Below the pieces are notes generated by a model, which saw only the letters and a program-made list of their open reading frames with translations, was not told the origin of the DNA and made no database searches. Positions 49,940-61,904 of a stretch of 64,000 nucleotides of DNA are shown one piece after another. The stretch's first letter is position 1; the number at the start of each line of letters is the position of its first letter. Source of the DNA: Gordius sp. MW1 (lineage: Eukaryota > Nematomorpha > Gordioida > Gordea > Gordiidae); assembly GCA_964036665.1 (NCBI GenBank), contig OZ038528.1, positions 7,508,501-7,572,500 of the forward strand. The letters are read 5' to 3'. The position numbers and the translations under genes were made by a program.

Positions 49940-52615
49940 TTCATGGATATATGTAAAAGAAAAAAAACAACATATTATTTTAACGATGAATGGGAACATC
50001 TATATTGTTTCGTTGATTACAAAGGGAGGTGTACTTGTTTGTTGTGTAATAATAGTGTTGTGATTCCCAAGAAAAGTAATATTTAACGATATTTTAAGAC
50101 CGTTCATACAAATTTTGATAGTGACAGTTGTTAAACGCACTTCATAAACCGGTGCCGCACTCGCACTCGCACATTGAAGAAAATCCGGTGCGCGCACTCG
50201 CACTCGCACCAGTTTTAACAAAGGTGCGCGCACTCGCATTAGTATTAAAGGTGCGCGCACTCGCACCCGCACATAAAATTTGATTGCACTATAACAAAAT
50301 AAAATTACCATATTTTGGAAATGGAAAAATTTTCATGCATGATGTGCTTGACACATTTATGCTTGATTCTTCTATTTCCATAACTCACTATCATATTAAA
50401 GTGTTATATATAAGCAGTGAGAAAAGAAAAGAGTAAAAAATTGGATAAGGTGTACTATGACAACCAATACAATAATACAAATTAATAATTAAAATTAATC
50501 AACTAATTTAATATATTTTAATGAATATTAATTGTAATTAGATCATTATATGTGATTAAACTTACGATAGCAAAGATAGGTTTAAAAGTGTTCGAAATAT
50601 TAAGATAGTAACGGGAGATGACAATATTCCAAGAATTAAATATATTATCATTATTAAATATTTTATTGTATGATAAAGTAAATACGTAAATAATGTGAAA
50701 TATCGCGGTTAGATTATTTTTATTGTCTATCGATAGTAACCAATTTCCCGCCTTGTTATCTTCTCCACCAGGAACATAGATGCATGTTATATATAGTAAA
50801 TCAGTAGAAATTTAATTTGTGAAATATGCGATGTAGTACAACTTCGAATAAATTAATAAATTGTAAAACTCTTAATGTGCGCAAAACAGGAGCGCAATTG
50901 CGCACCCGCACCGACTTAATCAGGTGCGCGCACCCGCACTCGCTCTTCGTTATAAAAAAGTGCGCGCACCAGCACGTCGCACCGCAAATCCGGTGCGCGC
51001 ACCCGGTGCGCGCACTTGACGTGCGCGCTCCTTAACAACTCTGTGACTATCCAATGAACTCTGAAATTAGAAGAAAAAAATTATTTCTTTAAAATCTTCA
51101 AGAACTAACCAGCAAAGTTTTTTTACTAAACCACTGCAACAACATAAAGCAGCAACGATCGCGTCATATAAAATATCGCATTTGCTAGCTAAGAATAAAA
51201 AACCATTTACAGATGGAGAATTAGTGAAAGAAGCCATGTTAGAAGCTGCTGATTCACTTTTTGAAGAATTTTTAAATAAAACGGAAATAGTTTCAGCTAT
51301 AAACACGTTGCAATTATCAGCACGAACTGTTACTAGAAGAATCGAAGTAATTGAGGAGAATTTGGAGGCAGAATTAGCAAATGATATGGAAAATTGTATT
51401 TTCTTTTCGCTACATGGATGAATCGACAGACGTGACAAATATATCACAATTAGCAATTTGCGTGAAGATGGTATTTTCTAATTTTACGACAAAAGAAGAA
51501 TTCCTTAAAGTTTTGCCATTAAAGAGAAGCACCAGAGGGGAAGATATCTTTTCTACTTTTAAAAAGTATATAACAGATGTAAAATTACCTGTACAAAAGT
51601 TATCGTCTTACAACAAGGGGCACCAGCGACGACTGGTAAGAAAAAGGGGGTTATTGCCTTATGTAGACAGGATTCCTTGTTCCCTAAATTTATTTCTTAT
51701 CATTGCCTCATAAATCAGGAAATGTTATGCGCAAAAACAATCGGTTTTCAACACGTATTTACGATAGTAACAAAAATTATTAATTCCATAAGATCGGGAG
51801 CTATGCAACACAGATTGTTTAGATTACTTTTAGAAGATGAGGACGTTCAGTTCACAGATCTTCTTTTACATACTGAAGTGAGGTGGCTGAGCAGAGGTAA
51901 AATACTTGAGCGGTTTATCATGCTTTTGCCACAAATAAAGGAAATTATTGCATCAAGAGGCGAATTTTACGAGCAACTAAAAAATAAGGATTGGCTAATC
52001 GACCTCGGATTTCTGACAGATATAACGGCAAAGTTGAATGAATTAAATTTAAAAATACAAGGGAAAAATCAGTATATCGCTGACATGATTAGTGTAAATG
52101 AATTCAAATGCAAGTTAGTGTTGTTGAAATCCCATCTATTGAAAAAATTATTATCACATTTCCCAAATATAAAATATACTATAAAGAGTTAATGAAAATT
52201 TTACTGCTACATCATATTTAGTAATTATAGATAAACTAATAGAAGAGTTTTCTTCTAGATTTGAAGATTTTGCAGCATTAGAACCAGTTCTAAGATTTTT
52301 CATAAATCCATTCAATGTTACTGAAGATGATGTCCTTGAAATAGTTCAGTGTATTTCGAGCTTCATAATATCGAAGACCTAATATCAGAAATAATAAACT
52401 TGCAAAATGATATTATTTTAAAAGCGCATAGTAATGATAAAACGTTTTGGAACTTAGTCGATGAAAACAAGTATCCTATTTTAAGGAAAGGTGCGCTGAA
52501 AATTTATTCATATTGTGCAACAACATACAATTGCGAGTCTCTGTTCTCAAATATGAAATATTTGAAATCAAAATACCGAACTAGCTTACTGACTCACATT
52601 TATATAATTGTTTGA
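49940..52615 (+). pseudogene. hAT transposase, interrupted
   Basis: Plus-strand blocks in order. A BED-type zinc finger at about 49955-50110 has CLLCNNSVVIPKKSNI. After the inner insertion, 51048-51420 includes KKPFTDGELVKEAMLEAADS. The next block holds the catalytic MDESTDVTNISQLAICVKM. 51677-52192 includes QHVFTIVTKIINSIRSGAMQ and TEVRWLSRGKILERF. The last block, 52349-52615, has the dimerisation segment YNCESLFSNMKYLKSKYRTS. Blocks lie in different frames. With the 0.9-kb insertion after the zinc finger, the gene cannot make transposase. The motif style is that of the GTF2IRD2/ZBED-related Charlie group. Confidence 0.85.
50126..51042. mobile_element. GC-array element inside the hAT transposon
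   Basis: The left end AGTTGTTAAACGCAC and right end GCGCGCTCCTTAACAACT are inverted repeats. Inside both are dense GGTGCGCGCACTCGCAC words; the middle is plain AT-rich DNA without a gene. GTGAC at 50121-50125 and 51043-51047 is a likely remnant of the target duplication. It is probably a hAT-like non-autonomous element, by analogy with the other array-bearing MITEs here. Confidence 0.75.
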
Positions 52616-52860
52616 GGACCGGGAACTCTAAATATATCCCCAATTATAAGAAATTAGCTGAAAATTTGGACACCCAAGTTTCACACTGAATTATATGTAT
52701 CATCATTATGTATGACACCAACAAAGAAAGTTATAAAAAATCTGTTTTTTTAATGCCTATTTATATCTGTTGATTATCTGTAAAATATGCGCCCTTGGTG
52801 ATTTTCAAATTTAGTATTGCGCCCTTAAGGACAAGCAGGTTGCCGACCCCTGCTCTAGGG

Positions 52861-54960
52861 TATTGGGATAACCGGCTTTTCGAAGGTACTGACCTATGTT
52901 AAGTTAATTCCCGCATGTCTGGGGTTGCGGCCTTTGCTGTACTTGCTGTGAAGAGGATGGTGTCCATTGGGTTGGACCGGCTGTTTGCAGAGCTCGCACA
53001 TATATGAGGAAACGATGTCGCAGCCGAGGCTAAGGCCTATGGCGATGCGTAACTCTACACCAGACATATGGTGACCCAAATTCCTGCTCGAGATCGCTTC
53101 GAGCCATTCGTAACCGCTGTTGGAGGAGGTCCAATTGAAAAGGAGTTTTCCCTAGCATAGTTCGTTCGAAGAGACGGAACGTGCTATTAGGGGAAGGTCT
53201 CATTTCTTTTGAGTCATTCCAAGTGGTCGTTCGGCCGGCTCGTGCTTGTCCGCATCCCACATGTAAAAAGCCTCTTGAAGGTGCGGGTCTGAGAGGGATG
53301 TAATCCCTGAGTTAGACAGTCGGTATTCATACGAGATGAAATAAATCCCGCTAGTGCAATCTGTCGTGAGGATCTAATCCCGATTCCCCCAGTTTTAAAG
53401 GGAAGGGATGCCTGAAGCCATTGTAAGGGACTAAATTTAAGGTTGAGGCAGGTTTCGAAAAGATTTTGTATTCTCCGTTCGATGATGTTGAGTTGCTCGG
53501 GGCAACTGAAGATAGGGGATGCACGCTGGGCGTGGTTAATTTTATGGATTAAAAGGATTGCCAAAAAAGGCGTGGTGAGCGGTAAGTTTTAGTAGTGTGG
53601 GTTTAATTGCCTCTATAAAGGTTAAAAATTTAGTCAAGAAGCGCTCGAAAGATGTGGGTCCTCCTAGTGGCGCGCCAAGATGGCAGAACTGGTCTAGACT
53701 GACGACGGGAACAGGGAGCGTTGAGGGATCTATTGAGGGATCCCTACAGTATATTTCGCATTTAAGATGGTTTAGCTTGAGACCTATAGAGTCTGTAAAG
53801 GACTCAATAGCAGACGGTATTTAGCTGAAGCGGGGCCAACCAGGAACCCGTCATCCATGTACCATAGGTTGCAGGAATAGCTACTGGTGTTAGAGAGTTT
53901 TTGGATGATGTCTTGTATAGCTAGACAAAAAAGTGCGGGACCTAGGGGATGGCCTTGCTGTATTCCTTTGGATGAGTTGTGACCTTGTCTCCAAAGAGGA
54001 GAATTGATGGGGATCCGTAACTATTCAGATATGGGTAAAATTCTGGGTATGTTTTTTGAAAGGGTGCGAGGAATGCGGCTCTGTGGACGCTGTTGAAAGC
54101 GTTTTTAAAGTCCAACTTAACAAATAGTTCTGCCTGGCTTGATGATTCAAAGAGGGTTCGGGCCGTATGGGCGGCTACTTCACAACCTACCTTAATTCAG
54201 AAACCTAATTGGTTCGGGAGGAAGGAACATGCTAAAGAAGCACGAAGTTTGATCGTGATTAGTTTAGAAACTAGAGCCTATGACTATGGGACGGATCGAG
54301 CCGTCGGGTTTGTTAAAAGCCAACAGTTTTCCACCAAAGAGGAGTTGGGTTATGTCTGGGGGGAAGTGACCCCTCCTGATTATGTTGCATAGTTGAGTTA
54401 TGTTTTTAAGTAAAATTTCTGAGCCTCTCATGTGGGGCTTGATTATTTCTTGTAGAAAGATTGGGCGAATTCCGTCAAGGCCCGCTGCCGAATCTTTCTT
54501 AAAGGAGTTTATCGCCTTTGTCACTTCGGCAAGAATGAAGTCAATGATAGGAATTGGGGGGGGGGCTCGCAATGAGGGGATTAAATCTTGACCCTGAGGA
54601 TGTTTTGCGATGAGTAGATCATAGGTAGCATCTGAAGGAGCGATCAGATCAGAACTGCCCAGGATACGAAGAGCTGAGCTTAGTTCTAGAGCATTAATTT
54701 TGTTTGCGATTGCCTTAGCTTTTAAATCCAATGAAGGTTTAGCTTTATGTGGCTCTTTTGAGGCCTGAAGCGGCTTGTTTGGGTTAAAATTGAGAATCGA
54801 TTCTTTAATAGTGTTTAAAAGCTGAGTGACTTTGAGGAATAGCTAAGGTATGGAAGCACACAGTGAAAAGATTCTTCCACTCATCTAAGTTGTTTGGGTT
54901 TTTATTGAGAGATATGAGGATTTTATTAAAAAGGGTGCTAAGAGCTTCCCTTGCACCTCT
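52861..54960 (-). mobile_element. R2/Hero-like LINE copy B, 5' part
   Basis: Minus-strand blocks in order. 54731-54264 is the RT N-terminus, with SSALRILGSSDLIAPSDATY, INSFKKDSAAGLDGIRP and DGSIRPIVIGSSF. A mid RT region follows, then 53564-53214 (QWLQASLPFKTGGIGIRSSR) and 53079-52894 (LGHHMSGVELRIAIGLSLGC, CELCKQPVQPNGHHPLH). The family matches copy A. Several frame changes make it inactive. The 3' end is at 49351-49717, beyond the hAT insertion. The 5' limit near 54960 is approximate. Confidence 0.82.
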
Positions 54961-56640
54961 GGTTAGGATTTAGTAGAAATGGGATCCTTTGCCCAGGTGC
55001 TGCTTGGTAGATTGATGATGTCTACAATGTGTTTGTGTTTGACCGTTGAATGGTCGAAGAAATAACTATTTGATGGTATTGTTGGGGTAGTTGATAAATT
55101 AAGTAAATGAAAAGTATTTGATGCTGGGCATCGTTGTTGCGGGGGCCATGGACAATATACTTGCCCAGTTTTGTTAGAGCAGATGTCTCGTGGAATGCTG
55201 GACATGGTAAGGTTCTCTATTGAAAAATTTTGTGGTGTTAAAAAATTATCCAAAACATTTAATGCAGCCTTTACACTTAAAAATGCAATTATTTTGGTCG
55301 TCCTACGATTTATAAAACTTCCAAAGAGTAATTCAACATTATGATTTCATTATCATATAAAAAAACCTTCGTTTAATATTATAAAAAATCATTTATTTTA
55401 AATGTTTTTATAATTTGTATATTAAAAATTGCCATAGGATTGATTAAATAAAATGCTTGAGGTCTGAAGTGATATCAACATACGTGACGTCAATCAAGTA
55501 TGATGTCAGTTCCGAGAAATAAGTTAGTCACACGAATTAACGTCAATTGATTTATTTTCCTAGAGAATCGCACGCTATGACGTCAATCGATATTTCTTCC
55601 TGGAAACTCATCTATATTATTAGATCTTCACAGAAAATCATCGATTATTTTATAAGCTTACAAATGTTCCAGAAATAATTATTGATTTATCCTGTCTTAT
55701 ATAAACGCGATTGTAAAATCTTCTTCGCATTTTTTATTATTTTATTCGCGTAATATTTTACCCCGCAAGAAATAAAATCGTTGCTTCCTGGAATAAAAAC
55801 TTGCTACATGCTACAGGTCTATTCACTAGTCCAAAATTTCACATCCAGCCTCATAGATTCAGCATGTATTCCATATTTAAATATAAACAACATTATATAA
55901 TTTATCAAAACTAATATGTGTTTTTAAATTTTTTCTCTATATTTATAAAAATTAAATAAATATATTTCGCACTTGCTGCTTTTTTAAATGCCTAAGTAGG
56001 TGTTAAACTCTTAATTGCTTCTCTTTAAATTCAAGTGCTTTATATTTTTTCTCTATTTTACATTTTTAAACATAAAAACATGTTATTATTGAAAATTTAC
56101 TTATTTATCTGACGTTAATTTAACATTCCTTCTCTCTCTCCTTCCCTTTCTTTTACTCTCGCTTATAATGTATGTATGTATCGCGAAGACGCCCAAAAGC
56201 TTAGTAAGTGCAATTAAAGGTTGGGCCCCATCTCACGCCAAATGGCTCATAAAGCCACGTTGGTGACAACGTGTGTAATGTTTCTCTAACAAATTTGATC
56301 AATATGCAGTGTAATTATGGCATGTTTATATGTAATAACCATGTCCATAAGAATTAAAGAGAACATTCTGGGTGAGCGTTTATTACGAATAAGATGTAAG
56401 CGCCCTTGTAGTTGAAAGACCGGATAGTTGGTTCTTTCAGAACTCTATCCATAGTTTCCTATTTTGCATTATTGTCAACATTGAATCCCAGTCCTGACCT
56501 AAAAATTGAATTTCACGAAAAGTCTTGTGAAGCCAACTGCCGTTGCACTAAGCCCCTTAGTGAAGGAGGATACCAGAACAGGGAAGACAGGCGATATTTT
56601 GTACTTTTCCTTCGGGCCTGATGTGCTAAAAAATTACACT
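54961..56640. other. AT-rich spacer with TGACGTCAAT repeats
   Basis: No gene recognised. (T/A)ACGTCAAT-type words at 55485, 55538 and 55578 sit in a diverged tandem repeat. Confidence 0.4.
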
Positions 56641-56649
56641 TTGTTAACA

Positions 56650-59180
56650 TAATATTTTTAACTGGGGGAATTTTACAACGCATCCACAGATTTTCGTTTG
56701 TTATCGTGAAGAATAAAAGATTCGACATACGATTCGTGGCATTTTGTTGGTGTTAACTTGGAGTTTTTTTATGCCGGCGGCACGCAACGACCAAGATTCG
56801 CACCCATAAAGAAGGGTCGGTAGAATCTTAACTTTAAAGATCCTCAGGCGGGTGACCAGTTGGCGTGAGCGCCAGATTGCCGAACAAAAGTAAAATTTTA
56901 CAAGGGTTCGCCGGAGCTTTAATTCCAAGTCTCCGTCAGCATAAGTATCCTCTGTTAGTTCTATTCCTAGATACCTAACTCTGTGAATATTAACTCCTCC
57001 TCCGATTGATTATTTATTACAAGCATAGAGCACTTACCAGCATTTATAAACAACCCTGCTTGTTTCGCCTGAGTAGCAAATCTATCTACCATCGATTGAG
57101 CCTGTGATACAGACGAAGCGATAAGGCGTATATCGTCCGCAAAAAGTAGTGATGATATGTTGATACCGTTTACATTGATGCCATCGTAATTAAGTATAGA
57201 ATGTTTTACGATCAAGTCCATCGCTATTATAAAAAGAAGAGGAGACAGTGGACAGCCCTGTCTAACTCCCACTGTCACCAGGATCGGGTCTGATTTGTGT
57301 TGTAGATTTGTTACTATTACTTTCATGTCTGTGTAGATCAGGAAGATCATAAGGATCAATTTTTTGAGAATTCCCAATAGACATAGCGACTCCGATATGT
57401 AAAGATGGGAAAGGGAGTCAAACGCTTTCGAAACGTCTAGGAAGACTAAAACCAAAGGGTCCCCACTGGAACGCGATATTTCTATCATATTTCTCAGTGT
57501 GATGATGTGTTCCGTTACGGCATTTCTTGAACCCGGCTTGATTATGTTTAAGGATGCCCTCAACCTCATTATATATTCTGTTGTAAATTATTTTAATAAA
57601 TATTTTGGACTCGAGATTTATTATTGTGATTTCTTAAAAAGTTTGATAAGGCGTCCTTGTGACCAGGATTCTGGTGCCTCTTCTTTCGCCCAGACTTTAC
57701 AGAAGAGTGTAAGGATCCGCTTTCAGTGCCTCTATGGTGAGTCCTATTAGGTCGGCCGCCTTGTGGGTTTTAAGTGATGTGATTGCTCTGTTGATCTCAG
57801 ATATCGATGGTGGGTCAGTTAATATTGTGAGTGCCAGATGTCCTTTAAAATTTAATATAAAATCTCTGTAGATGATCAATACCGGCACTATGAACTGGGG
57901 GGACAAAATAGATCTAAAGTAAAGCTCCCATGTTTTGGTTTGCACCAAGGAATTATTAGACTCACTAACTGTTTTTATGTTGTAGTATGCCTTTTTAGAA
58001 ACGAGCTACGATTTAGGCTTTTTATTATGTTGAATAGTTGATGAGTGTTATTTGAGCGAGCCGGCGCCTCTGCCTCATTAGTACGCGAATTAATATAAGC
58101 CATTTTATCCTGTCTTATACTTGACTTGATGCGCTTGCTGAGGGCCGACGGGCAAGAGTATTTGCAGGGAAATTTTTATCATAGAAAAAAAGTTGATTTC
58201 TTGTCCTCAATAGCCCTAGAGTTTGTTGTGAGAACCAAGTGTTTATCTTCATTCGATTCTGGCACCTGGGGGCATTAGCAAATAGCTGATATTTTTAAAC
58301 TCAACTCATTGATAGATAAAGCGGAAAAATTTGTATTTCTAAGTTTGGAGCGTAGATATTCCCTGAATTCGGTAGTACCTGATAAACCTTGTGGTCTTAT
58401 CGTTGGATTATTGCGCAATCATGGTATTCGGGCGGCTGATTTTACTACCAGCTCAGCTGCTATGGCGCAGTGATCCGCCTTTCCAATTAGTGTCCTGTAT
58501 TACACGAAAGTTTTTAACAATTTTATAATGCCGTGACCTGCATAGTAGGTGTCCTTTTTGGCTTATTTGGGAACATTCCTTTTTCTAAATGTAGCCAGCT
58601 GATCTCTGGGAAGCTCGGAAAAAGTAGAGGCAATACGCCACTTCGACCCTCTACACCATTTTTTCAGAAAAATCCCATTTCTATTGTTTGTGCCTAAAGA
58701 GTTAGAACCAAGCCGGGGTCTTCACGATCAGTGTACTTAACAAAAGAGTTGAAGTCGCCATGATAACGGGCAATGATCTGCGATTTAGAGCTTTGATCTT
58801 TCCTGAAAGGAGAGTGAAAAAGTCTTTCAATATTTGAAGTTTGATGATGTGGGGACATAGACGTTTATCAATGAAAGTGTGCGTGACCCAAATGTGACAT
58901 TGAGGATAAGGATTCTGTCATTAACCCAATTGATACTCGAGATTGAGAGACGTTTATTTATAAATGTGGACACTCCTGTAGCTGAGTTCTCACTGATACC
59001 TGCGTGGTATATTGTATAGTCTGAGTATGTACTATCGCCTCTGGAGAGGGGGATCAGAGTTTGTTGTAAACAGAGAACGTCCAGTTTATATTTCCTAACG
59101 AATGTTATCATACATTGTTCATTTTTCACCATCATCAAGGTATTGATGTTCAAAGATGCGATCTTAATCCGCATGATTGT
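56650..59180 (-). mobile_element. APE-type LINE, third family
   Basis: Minus-strand blocks: 59174-58827 is an endonuclease N-terminus (MRIKIASLNINTLMM, LDVLCLQQTLIP, INVYVPTSSN). 57948-57697 is the pre-RT region (SISEINRAITSLKTHKAADL). 57569-56967 is the RT, with VFLDVSKAFDSLSH, GVRQGCPLSPLLFI and the catalytic LLFADDIRL. 56928-56701 is the post-RT region (VKILPTLLYGCESWSLRAAG). Frame changes and a decayed section at 57950-58820 separate the blocks. This family differs from the RTE copies and from the R2/Hero-like copies. I could not place the clade. Confidence 0.82.
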
Positions 59181-60059
59181 TTATAACTAGTCTGGGATAT
59201 TAATAAAAAAGTGCTTCCACAATATTACAAGTTGGAAAGATGTCTCGCTTATAATGATTAACGCGTAATGTTGATGCCGCTTACTAGCACAGATGGCGTT
59301 AGCATGCGGGCGATATCATTTATTGTCGTGGTAAAGTCTTTTTGTCAGATACATTCGCATTAAGAGATTATTCGCTTTCTCGTGTGAAATGAAAATGCGA
59401 TCATATTATTTAAATAAATGCTTGTAATTATGTTATTTATTAATTTCTTTAATGTTTATAACGCATTACATAGTTAAATAATATTTAATTTTTAAATAAT
59501 ACTAGCTGTGCCCGGCCAAGCGTTGCTTTGGCTTAGTACTTATTTGGCTAAATAATAGGTACCTATCAATAGAAAATATATGAAATAATTTGGGTCAGCT
59601 GAAAGAGAGTTTGTGATGTGAAAAAATATATTTTTATATTATGCAAATAAATATTAACTTAATAAAAGAGCCATATTTATTATTAATCAAATAGATTTAT
59701 AACAGTTTTAAATACTTATTAGGTAGAATCAAATAGATTTATAACAGTTTTAAATACTTATTAGGTAGCGATGTTTAGCGATAACATGCATAGTTGAGTG
59801 AAAAGTGTTTATAAACTACTAATATACAAAAGTCAATGATAACGTTTGACAATGATGATAATGTTTGACAATGCAGAGATAAATTTTAGTACAGCGTGTA
59901 TAGTTGTGTATCGTCATAGCCTAAAATCTATAGTAATAAAATGATGAGATAGTCGAAAAGCACCTTCAAATTTGGTATAATGAAGTGGTTTACAATCTAT
60001 CAAACCCCTGAAGTAAACACTCAAAAGTGTTGGAATGGCCCCCTGTCCAAGTGCCTCTT

Positions 60060-60480
60060 AAAGTCTCTTTTTAATGGCGCTTCGGCAGAGGAACTTACAG
60101 TGCTTAGGAGCTTAGCTCCATGCTCAGGTCACGAATGACCCCAAGCTTCCCCAAGTCATAACCTCGGTCTACTATTATCGAACAACGATATCCGTATCGC
60201 TGTAGGCCTAAGATTAGGACAAAATAGTTGCTGAACAAATTTCTTAGCTTTGCAATAATTCCCTAAAATCAAATGGCCATCATGGCCTACACTGTAATAG
60301 CAACAAAGCCCGGTATCTTTGACATACTGCGGTTAACAAACTTATAATATCCCCTCTATTCTTGAACTCACAGGCCTCTGTGAAGATAGCAAACAACCCG
60401 TGGCCAAATTATAGGCGCTTGGGAAAAAGGACTCATTTTAGCATGGGACTATAGATGTACTGACGTATTCGCCCCCTCTT
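60060..60480 (+). pseudogene. R2/Hero-like LINE fragment inside the Helitron
   Basis: Reads LLLSNNDIRIAVGLRLGQNS and, in other frames, CNSNKARYL, parallel to the C-terminal region of copies A and B, but in the opposite orientation to the Helitron. Stops and frame changes are frequent. It is either captured by the Helitron or a LINE insertion into it. Confidence 0.6.
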
Positions 60481-60939
60481 ATCACAACAAATATCCCCTG
60501 TCTACTCGGAAATTTTCAATTACTCTGAAATTAACAATACTATAATTTTTTGTTCCATTGCGACAACCACCCTAACAACCTTTAGCCCCCAAGCCTCACA
60601 ATTTATTAAGAAAATAGGGAAAGTTGTAATATAAAAAAAACTTCGTAAAAATACCAAAAAAGCACGAAACGTGAGAATGTTTCTAAAAGCGCGCGTTATA
60701 TTTATTTAAGTAAATGGTGATGTATTATGGTATCGGGAATATTTATTTGTTACAGCTTTATATATTGTAAAAAAAACGGGAGTAGTTGAGTAAAAAATTG
60801 AGACACAATTGACAAAGCAATCGTGGGAAAAAGTTTAAGGTAATTAATAGCACCATAACGATAAATAAGTATAAAAAACGTAGAATAAATAATCGGCTAG
60901 ATGGCGGTATAGACTACCAAAAAACAGGGCCGCTGTCGC

Positions 60940-61350
60940 GAATCTGGTTCAATTGACAAAAGTTCATTTGTAAAAATCTCTAAATATCTAAATATCTAAA
61001 TCTAACCCTAACCCTATATCTAACCCTAACCCTTGCCTATATTACATTTTGCCTATATACATTTTGCACAGAAGTGAAATTTACAAAATAAATGATAATA
61101 ATATTGGAAAACTTACCAAACGCAGAGGGTTTTAAGGCACACTTATAACTGCGCATGCGCATAAGCAATTATTGCCTGTATTAGATTTTGTGGAGTTAAA
61201 AACATAGAAAAGTTATTAAACTAGCATGCGCATAAGCAATTATTGTCTATATTAGATTTTGACTATGTTAGATTTTGCACAGAAGCGATTTTTTTAAAGA
61301 ACGGGAGTTTAGAGATTTTTACAAATGAACTTTTGTCAATTGAAACGATA
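60940..61350. mobile_element. MITE with long inverted repeats and CCCTAA tracts
   Basis: Both ends contain the inverted sequence TTCAATTGACAAAAGTTC, extending inward to about 37 bp (then ATTTGTAAAAATCTC). A 10-bp direct repeat, CCGCTGTCGC, flanks it at 60930-60939 and 61351-61360, matching an uninterrupted Helitron sequence. Inside are CTAACCCTAACCC tracts and a repeated GCATGCGCATAAGCAATTAT. The superfamily is unclear; the 9-10-bp duplication would suit a Mutator-like element. A piece of the interior recurs at about 34787-34850. Confidence 0.82.
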
Positions 61351-61473
61351 CCGCTGTCGCAGGTTGATAAAAAGTATCTATAAATCTGGCCAAATATGGT
61401 GGCAATAGGTTGAGAACTCTAAAAGTTATTAGCGTTCAAAAAAAAGTAACTTAGATTTTTATATATATATAGA

Positions 61474-61904
61474 TTTTCACGTCAAACGTTTAGATACGTA
61501 AACCTTTAACAGAGCACGCGTCTTTTTTAAATTACAAAATTTTTGATGTTTTCCGGTTTTTAATTATTTAGTTGTAACAGATATATATATAATGTAAAAA
61601 ATAACCCAAAGGTGAATAAAAATAGTGAAATATGTGACAAAGGATTAGTAGAAAAACATTTAAAACTATGAGCACAACTCTAACATAGAATAATAATCGA
61701 GATAAGCGTTGTAGCTGACGTCCGCTAGATGGCGCCAACCAAATTAAAAAACATGATTTCCGCTGTCATAGTGTGATAAAAAGTGTTTACAAACCATCTA
61801 CAATGCTAAGGCAATAATCTGGCCAAATTTGGTGGCAATCGGTTAAGAACTTCAAAAGTTATTAGCGCACAAAAAAACGGGACTTAGATTTTTATATATA
61901 TAGA
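61474..61904 (-). mobile_element. Extra Helitron family A 5' terminus
   Basis: The minus strand from 61904 repeats the family-A 5' region (TCTATATATATAAAAATC, AAGTCCCGTTTTTTTGTGCG, then CCGATTGCCACCAAATTTGG), directly upstream of copy 2. It has no 3' end of its own. Confidence 0.75.

Larger units (their letters stand above)
49726..52852 (+). mobile_element. hAT transposon, Charlie/GTF2IRD2-like, 3.1 kb
   Basis: The ends CAGGGGTAGGCAAC and GTTGCCGACCCCTG are inverted repeats. An exact 8-bp target duplication, CTCTAGGG, lies at 49718-49725 and 52853-52860. Both ends carry GCGCCC words (GGCGCCCGCCGGCGCC on the left, GCGCCCTTAAGG on the right). The plus strand carries most of a hAT transposase. 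It inserted into R2/Hero-like LINE copy B, and is itself split by the 50126-51042 element. Confidence 0.93.
59502..61473 (-). mobile_element. Helitron, family A, copy 2
   Basis: On the minus strand it runs from TCTATATATATATAAAAATC to CACAGCTAG, with A and T as host neighbours. The 3' hairpin word GCCAAAGCAACGCTTGGCC is the same as in copy 1. It holds no helicase. It contains a MITE (60940-61350) and, at about 60060-60480 on the plus strand, decayed R2/Hero-like LINE coding (SHNLGLLLSNNDIRIAVGLR). Confidence 0.83.

Noticed and set aside
61000-61040. CTAACCCTAACCC as a chromosome end
   Set aside because: Only a few units, inside a MITE with a target duplication, with ordinary sequence on both sides.
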